Origin: a virus
Length of the DNA: 61,102 nucleotides
Virus record (IMG/VR): IMGVR_UViG_3300030107_003962
Coordinates: 1-61,102 of that record
Reading direction: 5' to 3' (one strand)
Part shown: in pieces, positions 1 through 9,198 of the stretch
Numbering within the stretch: position 1 is the first letter of the stretch
How the letters are laid out: every line of letters begins with the position of its first letter
Notes under the pieces: generated by a model
Database searches by the model: none
Seen by the model: the letters and a program-made list of their open reading frames with translations, nothing else
What the model was told of the DNA's origin: nothing
Program-made: the position numbers and the translations under genes

Positions 1-98
1 TTTTAATAAACAAATATGATATAAATGTAAATCTACATAATGGATATATTGCGGGATTAAATGTAGGTGATACTTTTGTGTATGAGATTGCATCTGAT
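1..98. repeat. Terminal redundancy, left copy
   Basis: Bases 1-98 are identical to 61003-61100. The last two bases of the window (61101-61102) differ from the expected continuation at 99 onward. Such an end overlap is what a circular or circularly permuted genome gives after assembly. One reading frame continues across the join in phase, which supports circularity. The mismatch may be an assembly-edge error or a population variant. Confidence 0.93.
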
Positions 99-3000
99 AG
101 ATGGTATAAATTTCAAATTTTAGAAAAAGGGCCGTTTAATCAAGCAAACGGACAGGCATTCTTAGTTAGCTTTGTAACAGAGAATATAACGGGCGGCGAA
201 ACAGCAATAAGCAACTATTTCCCCGGAGACAATACACAGTCAGTATTTTTTAAATTTGGGAAATCAGAGCCGGGACCGGCTGGACCTCCGGGTACTGATG
301 GGTATACAGTAATATTAACTAACCCAGCTCATGCCTTACCAAGAGATGCTAGTGGGACTATAAGTTACGCAAATTCTGGAACGAGTGTTCAAGTTTACAA
401 AGGAGGGCAACAATTAATACCAACAGATGATTCTGGCGCTCCACAAGATGGATATTTTAAAGTATTAAGTGTAGCTGATGATAATATTACAGCAGGAGCT
501 CAAACGGTATATCCAGTAGGAAATTATATAAGATTTGATGACCATAGTGATTGGGCCAATGTAAATGTTCCAATTGCTGAAATTATAATAAATTTAGAGA
601 TTGAAAGCACTCAGCTCATTTTAGGGGCGACTCAAAGTTTAACATTAACTCAAGATGGAACTCCGGGGTCTGATGGTAGCGATGGAGGTCCGGGGTCTGA
701 TGGGGAACCGGGTGCTCCGGGAGCTGATGGGACTACCTCTAATAATATAGCTAACCCAGAATATAGCACATTTGAATGGTGGGCAACTCCTTTAACTCCT
801 TTTAATTCGGATAGGTCAGTATCTATAGTTGATAATTCAACAGGTTCAGAATCAACAGATGCATGGCAGGGTAGTCGTATGGTTAAGTTTGTAGGGCATA
901 CAGATACTTCAAATAATTTATTCTGGTTTTCTCCAAAAGAAGCAACTGCTGGAGGAACTAATTTAGTCCCAGCCGATTATAATACAGGTAGCTTTACCAA
1001 TGTAACCACTCCCGGTGATGTCATTATATCTTATTATTGGTTTTGTAGCAATACAAGCGGAGTGTCGGTTACACATAAAATTAGATATGCATATGATGAC
1101 TCTGGGACTACAGTTGTTGGAACTAGGTCTCTTGGTACTCAAACATCTAGTGCATCTTGGCAGAGAATATCCTATAGGTTTGACGAGAATGTTGTAGGGA
1201 TAAAGCCGTTAATACTAGGGTTAGAGATTGAAGATTCAGGCGCTCAATTTAGTCATTATATAGATGCCTTTATGATTGAAGATGCACAAGGGCAGGACAC
1301 TCCAACTACTTTTACTCCTCCATTTCCCGGCTCTACTCAACATTCAAATATATATGATTTTTACGACCCTCCTTTAGATTCAGACGGAAATGTAGTTGGG
1401 GATGGGTACTTTGGTGATTTACTGAATGACCCTCAAAGGATAGGATTTGTAAAAGATGGAAATTGGATTACTTATATGGGTGAGGAAGGTGATTTTTATC
1501 TTACCGGTCAAGGGGATAATAATAATTACTTGCAATGGGATTCCTCTGAATCATTATTAACTATTAATGCTCAGTTGGCAATTGGAACAGAGACTATAAA
1601 TAGATTTTATGTAGCAGGTGGCAATAATGGTAAAATTGGAGTAAACCAATACGATGATGATGCTTCTTACAATCAAAGGAAAATATGGCATAATAATATA
1701 GCATTACCAGATGAAATTCCATCTAGTATATCTGAGCATAATTCTGTTTATAACTTAGACTCAGAAGCAGTTACTGACGAAATAGACGATTCATTAATAA
1801 TGGTTGTATTTAAAAAGGATATGACGATAAGATGGAGTGGTTATATAGTAACAGGTGTTTATGATATAGATAATCTAACAGTTCAAGAAAACACATATTC
1901 TAATTGGATAGCATATATAAATGGCACAGCTACATTACCAAGTCCTGTGAGTGAATATATTGCCGAAGATGACCTTATAATAATATTGTCAAAGGGGACA
2001 ACTATAATATCTCCTGATTTTGGAGATGTATTAATTAATCATGGATGCTCTAATCCATTCGGACATTCTGGGCAAGGTTCAATTTATTTTGACACAGAGG
2101 ATGTTGTTGGTTGGGGAGTTCCAAATTTAGGCGTAAGTAATTGGCAGAATGCATTCCAAACATCTCATGCATATGCATTTCAAAGAAGGTTTAAAAATGG
2201 CGCTGGAACTGGAATTTCTTCAGTAGTAGCATCATATGGAGAGACGGACAAATTTAAACTTGCAGAATTAGAGTTTACATATCTTAATGGAGTTTTAAAT
2301 GGCGGTGGAGCTGGTGTAGGAACGAGTATAAATGGTAATTTAATCACAACGGGTAGTATACAATCAAATAATTATATAGTAGGCAGTCCCTCAGATGAAT
2401 ATACTTCGACTGGAACTATTATCAATTTATCCGATGGTTCTATACAATCAAAGAACTTTTACATCAAAGGTAATGGAGATGCATCATTTAGTGGAGCATT
2501 AAGTGCAGCCTCTGGAACATTTACTGGACAGGTAGATGCAGGGGGAGTTAAGATAGGAGGTGGAGTTAATGCATCTACTGACTATGGCCTATATATGGAC
2601 TCTACAAACTATTGGTATAAAGATAATTCTAGTGCTATTCAATTCGTACTTGGCTCTGCTGATAATTATATAACATTTTCAAGCGATGTATTGTCAATAA
2701 AGGCTGCAAACTTAACTCTTGGCTCTTACAATCTTAATGACCCAGATAATCTTATAAGTTATATAAATACATCTGATAGCGGAGTTCGCATTGGGGGAGA
2801 GCTTATAGATATAAGTGGTAGGACTACCTTCTCATCTGGATTTGGAATAAACAGAACTGTATTTATGTTTGATGGAACTGATTCTGTTAGTCAGCACGTT
2901 AGCTCAAGTAATTACGGTTGGCTTATGACTACCAGTTTAGAAGATAGTAATGCCTCTAATGATATGCCGGGTAATCTAACTTTCAATTTATCTTACAGTC

Positions 3001-4508
3001 ATAAACTTCATAATTATAGACATCATTATTTTGATGATTTATATGCAGCTGGTGGTACTGGATTAGGGGCAGGACCTAATCAAGGTAGTGATGCCAATCA
3101 AAATGATATAAGCGATTATGCTAGTGATAATACTACTGTAGTTAATGGACCAGAGTTGCCGGTAGATAAACCTGCGGTCTTAAGAGTAGGAAACTATTCA
3201 GGTGATGATGGACCAGAATGGTTTATTTTCAATAAGCAAAACCAATATTTTGGATGCGATGAAGCTGTAGATGGTCATAGTAATGAAGCAGATTGCGACT
3301 TACTAGCTGTTGACCACGCAGATGGGTTAGCAGGACATTGGAAAGTTAAGAGCAATCAATATAGTACTGGACAAGTTCTTAGAGAGGGTAAGTATATATG
3401 GCCCTATAGGCAAGATAGAAGATATAAAATGACAGTTAGAGTGAAGTGGTCTGCAGATAATGGTGCCGGTAGACTTTGGGCAGGATTTGAATGTTATGAT
3501 GTTGGAGGGACAAGATTAAATGCAGCTGGAACTGATTCTTCTGGCAATCAACATTATTTTGTTTTACAAGCTCAATCTAGGGGTACTGTGGGGGGTACAT
3601 GGAGAACATTTACTGGATATATGGAAGGTTGGGCTCCACCAGAGACAAGTCCATATACTCACAATAATGACTCTTGGGACTCTAGCGCATCCTCTCCATT
3701 GACAGCTAGATATGGAACATATTATTTTGCACCTGTATTTATATGTAATATGGATAACTCAAGTGAAGCGACTTCAGGAAGAATATATGTTGATTATATA
3801 AAGGTTGAAGAAGAGGATAGTGGTATAACGGTAATAGATGGCGATACTATAACTACTGGAACAATTTCTGCTGATAGAATAGATGTAGATGCTTTAGTGG
3901 CAACCGATGCGTTTGTCAATAATTCTATTACTATAGGAGACGTAACTACTCTTCTTCTTGATGAGACGACATCAATAACAGGTAATGCAATTGATACGGG
4001 GACTATAGATGCAGATGTAGTGTCTGTTGACAATCTAAATGCAGATAATATTACTAGTGGTAGTTTGGCTACTGTTTCTGGCGGTGATGAGATTACACAA
4101 ACGATAACAGAGGGTGCGGGTACTAGTAATGTATTAACTGATGATGACTGGGTTAATTGCTTTAGTGTAGTCATTCCTCCAAATAAAGGAATTTCAGTTT
4201 TTTGTAATATAAAAGCATATGGGTCATGGGATAGTATAAATACTAGTGCTTTTGCTGGAGGGATAGGTTATGAAATCGATACAAATGATACTAATTGTCC
4301 TCCTGACGATGGTAATCCGGGGCAATTGCAATGGATGTCTTCCGATGCAATACTATCAACACAGTTTACCGGAACAACTAATTATGTTAATGAAAGCGAA
4401 TCTGATAAAACTTTTTACTTTAAATATTATGTTGGTAAACATGATTTAACTAACCCTCAAGCAAATATTAATTACAGTTACATAGAATTTAAGAGAGCAG
4501 AAACATAA
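1..4508 (+). CDS. Giant modular tail fibre, C-terminal part (continues from 55779)
   Basis: This is the 3' part of a gene that starts at 55779 and crosses the circular join. The frame is open from base 3 with no start needed, and joined across the overlap it gives about 3243 residues; this part covers about residues 1743-3243. It holds two short collagen-like Gly-X-Y tracts (273-302 and 657-740). Long beta-rich stretches with repeated Thr/Ser/Gly/Asn motifs follow. The last quarter (about 3830-4080) has repeated T-G-T-I-x-A-D and N-I-T-S-G motifs like those at the ends of lambda J-type host-specificity proteins and other fibres. The final 130 residues look like a compact beta domain, plausibly receptor-binding. 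An ATG at 78 lies inside the frame and is not the start. A role as host-recognition fibre is inferred from architecture and position after the nozzle-like gene. Confidence 0.85.
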   Translation, partial: LINKYDINVNLHNGYIAGLNVGDTFVYEIASDRWYKFQILEKGPFNQANGQAFLVSFVTENITGGETAISNYFPGDNTQSVFFKFGKSEPGPAGPPGTDGYTVILTNPAHALPRDASGTISYANSGTSVQVYKGGQQLIPTDDSGAPQDGYFKVLSVADDNITAGAQTVYPVGNYIRFDDHSDWANVNVPIAEIIINLEIESTQLILGATQSLTLTQDGTPGSDGSDGGPGSDGEPGAPGADGTTSNNIANPEYSTFEWWATPLTPFNSDRSVSIVDNSTGSESTDAWQGSRMVKFVGHTDTSNNLFWFSPKEATAGGTNLVPADYNTGSFTNVTTPGDVIISYYWFCSNTSGVSVTHKIRYAYDDSGTTVVGTRSLGTQTSSASWQRISYRFDENVVGIKPLILGLEIEDSGAQFSHYIDAFMIEDAQGQDTPTTFTPPFPGSTQHSNIYDFYDPPLDSDGNVVGDGYFGDLLNDPQRIGFVKDGNWITYMGEEGDFYLTGQGDNNNYLQWDSSESLLTINAQLAIGTETINRFYVAGGNNGKIGVNQYDDDASYNQRKIWHNNIALPDEIPSSISEHNSVYNLDSEAVTDEIDDSLIMVVFKKDMTIRWSGYIVTGVYDIDNLTVQENTYSNWIAYINGTATLPSPVSEYIAEDDLIIILSKGTTIISPDFGDVLINHGCSNPFGHSGQGSIYFDTEDVVGWGVPNLGVSNWQNAFQTSHAYAFQRRFKNGAGTGISSVVASYGETDKFKLAELEFTYLNGVLNGGGAGVGTSINGNLITTGSIQSNNYIVGSPSDEYTSTGTIINLSDGSIQSKNFYIKGNGDASFSGALSAASGTFTGQVDAGGVKIGGGVNASTDYGLYMDSTNYWYKDNSSAIQFVLGSADNYITFSSDVLSIKAANLTLGSYNLNDPDNLISYINTSDSGVRIGGELIDISGRTTFSSGFGINRTVFMFDGTDSVSQHVSSSNYGWLMTTSLEDSNASNDMPGNLTFNLSYSHKLHNYRHHYFDDLYAAGGTGLGAGPNQGSDANQNDISDYASDNTTVVNGPELPVDKPAVLRVGNYSGDDGPEWFIFNKQNQYFGCDEAVDGHSNEADCDLLAVDHADGLAGHWKVKSNQYSTGQVLREGKYIWPYRQDRRYKMTVRVKWSADNGAGRLWAGFECYDVGGTRLNAAGTDSSGNQHYFVLQAQSRGTVGGTWRTFTGYMEGWAPPETSPYTHNNDSWDSSASSPLTARYGTYYFAPVFICNMDNSSEATSGRIYVDYIKVEEEDSGITVIDGDTITTGTISADRIDVDALVATDAFVNNSITIGDVTTLLLDETTSITGNAIDTGTIDADVVSVDNLNADNITSGSLATVSGGDEITQTITEGAGTSNVLTDDDWVNCFSVVIPPNKGISVFCNIKAYGSWDSINTSAFAGGIGYEIDTNDTNCPPDDGNPGQLQWMSSDAILSTQFTGTTNYVNESESDKTFYFKYYVGKHDLTNPQANINYSYIEFKRAET

Positions 4509-4520
4509 CAAGGAGTAAAT

Positions 4521-4760
4521 ATGTCAAGATATATATTATATGATTCATCTGGGAATATAGTCCGAATGCAACGGACTGCCATAGATGATAGTTTAGCGAG
4601 AAAGTCAGGTTTGACGCAATTAGAGGTAGCATCAACCTTAGATGGAGAAGAAGCTCTTATGGATTATGAGGTGGTTGGTGGGGTCTGCCAACTTAAAGCT
4701 GGCAAGACAGCCGGGAGAGTTGTTAGAAATGGGACTGTTCCTGCTCCGGGTGGAGAATAG
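4521..4760 (+). CDS. Small protein after giant fibre, unknown
   Basis: A 79-residue protein with a good ribosome-binding site (AAGGAG, 6 bases before ATG), starting 12 bases after the giant fibre stop. No family recognised. It is beta-prone at the N terminus (Y-I-L-Y-D-S-S-G-N-I-V-R) with a Gly/Pro-rich end. Its position directly behind a fibre gene is where tail-fibre accessory or assembly proteins often lie, but nothing in the sequence proves this. Confidence 0.7.
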   Translation: MSRYILYDSSGNIVRMQRTAIDDSLARKSGLTQLEVASTLDGEEALMDYEVVGGVCQLKAGKTAGRVVRNGTVPAPGGE

Positions 4761-4773
4761 TCAATAAAAGTAT

Positions 4774-4802
4774 TTGATAAAAGTTGATAATATAACTAAA
4801 TT
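4774..4802 (+). promoter_or_regulatory. Candidate internal promoter
   Basis: A TTGATA at 4774-4779, a 17-base spacer and TAAATT at 4797-4802 lie in the 67-base gap before the 55-residue gene. This is the widest gap in this part of the late block. The match to a sigma70 promoter is moderate and AT-rich DNA gives such matches by chance. Confidence 0.3.
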
Positions 4803-4827
4803 ATATGTTAAATAAAAGGAGAAAAGT

Positions 4828-4995
4828 ATGGACTTAAAAGAAAAGCTAATAGCGCTAGAGAAACAAGCCGAAGAATTAAAGGGTATGTTCATGAAAGTGA
4901 TGGGTGCGATTGAGCTAACTAAGACTCTAATTGACGAAGAGAGTAGTGACGCCCCAGCTGAAGATAAGCCAGAAGATAAACCAGAAGAAGGATAA
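4828..4995 (+). CDS. Small acidic helical protein
   Basis: A 55-residue ORF with a strong AAAGGAG ribosome-binding site. The first 37 residues form a heptad-like helix (L-x-x-K-L-I-A-L-E-K-Q-A-E-E-L). The rest is an acidic Pro/Glu/Asp tail with a P-E-D-K repeat. It ends 2 bases before the next ATG. Probably a small oligomerising virion or assembly factor; function unknown. Confidence 0.65.
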   Translation: MDLKEKLIALEKQAEELKGMFMKVMGAIELTKTLIDEESSDAPAEDKPEDKPEEG

Positions 4996-4997
4996 AT

Positions 4998-7532
4998 ATG
5001 TCTAACCTTATTACGAATCCCGCCAATCAAGGTGGTGGTAGCCGAAGAAGTGCAAAGTCAATTCAAAATAGAGCCGACTCTTATAGGGAGACTTTAAGGA
5101 ATCAAATTGATAAAATGCACGATGACGCTGATAGAGAAAGAGAAGAAGGTCTATTTAGCGAAAGAAATATGGCTTTCTTAAACGCCGCTATATCAATAAG
5201 GGGGTTCGTAGAGGGAGCAAGGAGCAATAGGGTAGAAAATCAAATTGATTCCCGTGGAGGATTATCTACCCTTGGCATCAAAAGAGATGAGCGAACAGAA
5301 ATATTAAACCCGGATGGTTCTGGGGATTATATTGCTAATCCAAATGAAGGTAAGTGGCTGACTGCCGATGATGAGGTCGCCACTTGGACTATGGCTGAAA
5401 AAGTTGAGCATCAGGGCTTTTTTGATAAATTCGCAAAGAATATGCTAGGATGGCACGCAGGAGTTGTAGACCTAGAGGATGGTGCATACGCAGGGACAAA
5501 TCCGATAAAAGAGGAGGAGCGGAAAAGACTTACTGGTACTGATAGTCCTATAGAGGGGATGCTAAATAACATTAGAGGCTTATTTAAAGGTGAGAAGAAT
5601 GCTAATGAAGTATTAAATAATAGCCCCGGCATAATAAGCCAACAAGAAGATGCAGACGAAGAAGAGGTGGCAACGGCTGTTAATAATTCAAATCTATCAT
5701 TACAGGAAATACTAAATCCATTAGCTGTTCCAACAAAGCTAGATATTCTCAACGATAGACTGAGTCAAGGAGAATCCCCATATCCAAATCCTTTAGATAG
5801 ATATGAAGGAGAGTCACTTTATACAGTCCCAACTTTTGAGCCGACAGAAATAGGGTTTAATACTCTTCCATCTCAGTTTGATGTTACATCCCCTGATTAT
5901 GTTCCTGTGGAAGGTACTAATCCTAATTATCAGCATAGCCAAAGAATAAGAGAGGGGCACATATTAGATTTAGAGACTGCTCCAGATGAATATTTTACTA
6001 AAAATGATATGACGAGAGGTGATGCAAGTGAATCAACTCATATGATGTCTCATCAACCTATATATCGTAATATCCACGGGAATCCAGACCAATATGAAGA
6101 TGGTGATTATAGGAAGTATGGATTTGCTAGTGAAGAGGAAATGGAAAAATTCCGGTCATATACCGAGAAAACAAACAATGAAAGAAAATCAAGAGCAATG
6201 TATCAAGACTGGTCTATTATCACTCCAGAACATGACCAATGGGAGCCGCTTTCGATGGAGGATTTCATAGAGTCTTTTTCTTACCATAGAGGTAAAGCCC
6301 TAGCTGGGAATGAGTGGGGTAACCCGGAATATGTTAGTGAAATTCAAGGATGGGCAGTACATCCATCATTATTCCCTGAAGACCCTGATGCTCCATCTAC
6401 GCATTATGATGATTGGGTTGACTATACAGATGACGAGCAAGGTGCATTAGAGTATGCAAAGGGTAGAGGGGAGGTATATTATTACGATACTGAAGATGAG
6501 GCTTTAGCCCATGCAACTGGAGGTTGGAAAGATTATGAATCTCCATACAAAGAAACACAAATAGGATTTGGTCAAGGAAGAAATCCTATAGATTTACTTA
6601 ATATGGACCTCTCTGGGGCAACTCAAGAAATTCCTGCTTATGAAGAACCAGAAGTCGTTGAGGAGACTGATGATAATGCTGTAATTATTACCAATGAAGG
6701 AGATATAGTAAACCCCACAAGAAAGACTAAAGAAGATATAGAGGCTGAATATGGAATTAATATAGTTCCAACTACTAATGAAGAGGAAGAGGAAGTGCCT
6801 GCAGATGATAGTGAAGAAAGGGATGAATTAGGTGCTGAACTAATGGATAAATATGGTCCAGATGCATTTGCGATAGCGCAGGAGTATATAGATAAAAATA
6901 ATGGAGAAGGTTGGGCTCCAGACGAGAATATTCACGAAGAAGTATATAGATTCTTGGGCGGAAAACACGACTTGCATCCAGATGCAAAAGGTTGGGCAAC
7001 ACTTACATTCTCTCAAGAGGTGAAAGATAATACGAAAAAGATTAAAGAAGTTAAAAAGAATATAGTTGATGACGATGTCTCTAGTCCCACATATTCTACG
7101 GTTCCGGAGGTTCAAGTTGTAGATAATAGGCCGACTGTTGAAGATATAATGGCCGAATACGAAAATAGAGATGATAGAATTGCGCATTGGGATTTACATA
7201 GATATATGGAAAATTATGGTAGGGATAGATATGATGAATATATGGAAAATTTTTATGACCCTGCTTTAGATGACGAAGAATCGTGGCAATTCCAATGGGA
7301 TAAATTCCAAGAGGAAGAGGGATTTACAGTAAATGAAGATGGGACTGATATCGCAGTAGATGGAGATGGTAACTATATGTGGGATGGGCTTAATTCTCAA
7401 ATATCTATTCCTGATAGTAATAAAAAGAAAGGCTCCCAGATTTATCTCGAAAGAATGAAGAAAAGATTTAAGAAAAAATTCAATGCGTGGGCAGAACCTC
7501 AATATAAAATAAGAGATAGGGATAACTTTTAA
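4998..7532 (+). CDS. Large acidic protein, probable internal virion protein
   Basis: An 844-residue protein with no recognised family. It is strongly acidic and rich in Asn, Asp, Glu and Tyr, with low-complexity acidic stretches (such as N-E-E-E-E-E-V near 6775) and a basic Lys-rich C terminus. The N-terminal 90 residues look helical. Its stop overlaps the next start (TAATG at 7532), so it is co-translated with the following genes. Position at the head of a run of large non-fibre virion-type genes suggests an internal virion or ejection component; this is inferred from order only. Confidence 0.75.
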   Translation: MSNLITNPANQGGGSRRSAKSIQNRADSYRETLRNQIDKMHDDADREREEGLFSERNMAFLNAAISIRGFVEGARSNRVENQIDSRGGLSTLGIKRDERTEILNPDGSGDYIANPNEGKWLTADDEVATWTMAEKVEHQGFFDKFAKNMLGWHAGVVDLEDGAYAGTNPIKEEERKRLTGTDSPIEGMLNNIRGLFKGEKNANEVLNNSPGIISQQEDADEEEVATAVNNSNLSLQEILNPLAVPTKLDILNDRLSQGESPYPNPLDRYEGESLYTVPTFEPTEIGFNTLPSQFDVTSPDYVPVEGTNPNYQHSQRIREGHILDLETAPDEYFTKNDMTRGDASESTHMMSHQPIYRNIHGNPDQYEDGDYRKYGFASEEEMEKFRSYTEKTNNERKSRAMYQDWSIITPEHDQWEPLSMEDFIESFSYHRGKALAGNEWGNPEYVSEIQGWAVHPSLFPEDPDAPSTHYDDWVDYTDDEQGALEYAKGRGEVYYYDTEDEALAHATGGWKDYESPYKETQIGFGQGRNPIDLLNMDLSGATQEIPAYEEPEVVEETDDNAVIITNEGDIVNPTRKTKEDIEAEYGINIVPTTNEEEEEVPADDSEERDELGAELMDKYGPDAFAIAQEYIDKNNGEGWAPDENIHEEVYRFLGGKHDLHPDAKGWATLTFSQEVKDNTKKIKEVKKNIVDDDVSSPTYSTVPEVQVVDNRPTVEDIMAEYENRDDRIAHWDLHRYMENYGRDRYDEYMENFYDPALDDEESWQFQWDKFQEEEGFTVNEDGTDIAVDGDGNYMWDGLNSQISIPDSNKKKGSQIYLERMKKRFKKKFNAWAEPQYKIRDRDNF

Positions 7533-8818
7533 TGAGCTATACAGATTATAATGCCAATAGGGACGATACTGGTGATTGGGATTTTTTAGAATTAGAACCC
7601 TATAAAGACCCTGAATATAGAAAAAAATACACTCAAGATATAATTAAAGAGCATGATGGTAAGCGATTCGATGAAATGGACGAGCTTGAGATTGAAGAGG
7701 TTACAAAGAAATTTATAGACAAAGGAATAGATGTCCCTGAATATTTCAATGAAATGAGTCAATCTAAAATTGACAAAAAAGTAGAAGATTGGAATATAAA
7801 GAGAAAAAAAGAACTAGATGAAGCGGATGCCATAAAGGCTGCTGAAAAAGCAAAAATACCGGGCAAGATAGTTACGACATATAGTGATGTTAAAGGCGTA
7901 AAAGATAGCATACAATCTATAGAGGCAGAATCTGAAACAATAGCTGATGAAGATTCAAATATTTTTTTAAAAACAGATGCGACTTTAGGTGTTGGAGAAA
8001 ATGTATCTAGTTTACTTGGTACGGGTTCAAAGGCAACAGGCAACGTCCCTATATTTGGCAAGAAAAAGGTATTAAAAGGGGCAAGTAAAATTCTAGGAGA
8101 TTTAGGGGATGCTATTCATAAAGGCGAAGGAGCTGTTGGTGGTATCACAGAATATGGAAAGGCTAAAGCAACTCAAGCTGGTGGTCTAGTAGGAAATGTA
8201 AAAAAGGGAATATCAAAAGTTGCCTCCAAGGGAATAGAGCACGGAAGCAAGTTAGCCGGGAATATAGTAGAGCATGGTTTAGATAAAACGGGAGATATTA
8301 TAGGAAAAACTCCCATTGTAGGCAAGACAGTAAATAAAGTTTTAGACGAAACAGGCAAGTTAATAGGCGATAAATTAATTAAAAAGGGTGGAGAAAAACT
8401 TGCCACCAAAATAGGTGAGGCAGGTGCTAATATACCTATAGCTAAAATGGTTTCCACAGGAAGTAAAATAGCCGACGTAGTGGGCATTACAGATGATAGA
8501 CGAATGGTCGAATCAGAGGAAGAACAAATAGCAGATGTGGCGGCGGCGACAGCTGGGACAGCAACAGTTGGAGCAACATTAGCTGCAGGTGGTGTAGCTG
8601 GAAGTGGAACCGTAGCAGCAGCAACTACTGCGGCGGCGACTACAGCAGCAGCAGGAGGTAGTTTAGGTGCAGCTGCATCAGCGGCCTTGGCGGCTATGGG
8701 TCCTGTTGGATGGGCAGCCTTAGCGATAGGTGGAATAGGGGCGGCATTTGGATTGTTAGGACAAGGTAATAGTCGTAAAGTTCAAGATAGGATGATAGGA
8801 GCAAGGTCTAGGAAATGA
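7532..8818 (+). CDS. Internal virion-like protein with hydrophobic Ala/Gly C terminus
   Basis: A 428-residue protein. The N-terminal third is charged and helical. The middle carries imperfect Lys/Gly/Ile amphipathic repeats (I-x-K-x-x-x-I-G-K style). The C-terminal 100 residues are a long Ala/Gly/Thr-rich hydrophobic segment ending in a Trp-Ala-Ala-Leu-Ala-Ile-Gly-Gly helix that could insert into membrane. Such a pattern fits proteins ejected from podovirus capsids that line a channel through the host envelope. Overlapping start and stop (TAATG, then ATGA) tie it to its neighbours. No family name can be given. Confidence 0.75.
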   Translation: MSYTDYNANRDDTGDWDFLELEPYKDPEYRKKYTQDIIKEHDGKRFDEMDELEIEEVTKKFIDKGIDVPEYFNEMSQSKIDKKVEDWNIKRKKELDEADAIKAAEKAKIPGKIVTTYSDVKGVKDSIQSIEAESETIADEDSNIFLKTDATLGVGENVSSLLGTGSKATGNVPIFGKKKVLKGASKILGDLGDAIHKGEGAVGGITEYGKAKATQAGGLVGNVKKGISKVASKGIEHGSKLAGNIVEHGLDKTGDIIGKTPIVGKTVNKVLDETGKLIGDKLIKKGGEKLATKIGEAGANIPIAKMVSTGSKIADVVGITDDRRMVESEEEQIADVAAATAGTATVGATLAAGGVAGSGTVAAATTAAATTAAAGGSLGAAASAALAAMGPVGWAALAIGGIGAAFGLLGQGNSRKVQDRMIGARSRK

Positions 8819-9198
8819 TAGATTTGTCTAGTTTTAAAGATTATATGGCAGACCCTAGTGTTTTAAAAGAAGAGCACATTAAAGATTTTAATGATAAGAC
8901 AAAAAATATACCATATAGAATAGAGGATTCTTGTTTTGATGACAAGTATACAACTATAGTTTTTGATACAGGATGGATTACATTCCATATAGAAGATAAA
9001 GTCTGTTATATAATGGCTTACTATAGAGATAAAAAGAGTTCCGGAGTTAAAAAAGATGAGATATGGAGTGCTTTTAAAGATATGCTAAAGAAGAATGACT
9101 GCAAAAAAATAACAATGTATACTAAGGTCAATCCCGATATGTGGAAACGCAGATATGGATTTGCAATAAGTAGATACGAAATGGAAGCTATATTATGA
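8815..9198 (+). CDS. GNAT-fold-like small virion-block protein
   Basis: 127 residues, start overlapping the previous stop (ATGA at 8815). The pattern of beta strands, a central I-x-Y-I-M-A-Y-Y strand, an exposed helix and a C-terminal W-K-R-R-Y-G-F segment resembles compact acetyltransferase-like proteins found between internal virion genes of podoviruses. A canonical acetyl-CoA loop (Q/R-x-x-G-x-G/A) is not evident, so activity is doubtful. The fold assignment is a guess from pattern. Confidence 0.7.
   Translation: MIDLSSFKDYMADPSVLKEEHIKDFNDKTKNIPYRIEDSCFDDKYTTIVFDTGWITFHIEDKVCYIMAYYRDKKSSGVKKDEIWSAFKDMLKKNDCKKITMYTKVNPDMWKRRYGFAISRYEMEAIL

Noticed and set aside
3794-4174. 126-codon minus-strand frame inside the giant fibre
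   Set aside because: Lies wholly within the Thr/Ser/Ile-rich J-like coding region; composition is that of a reverse shadow.
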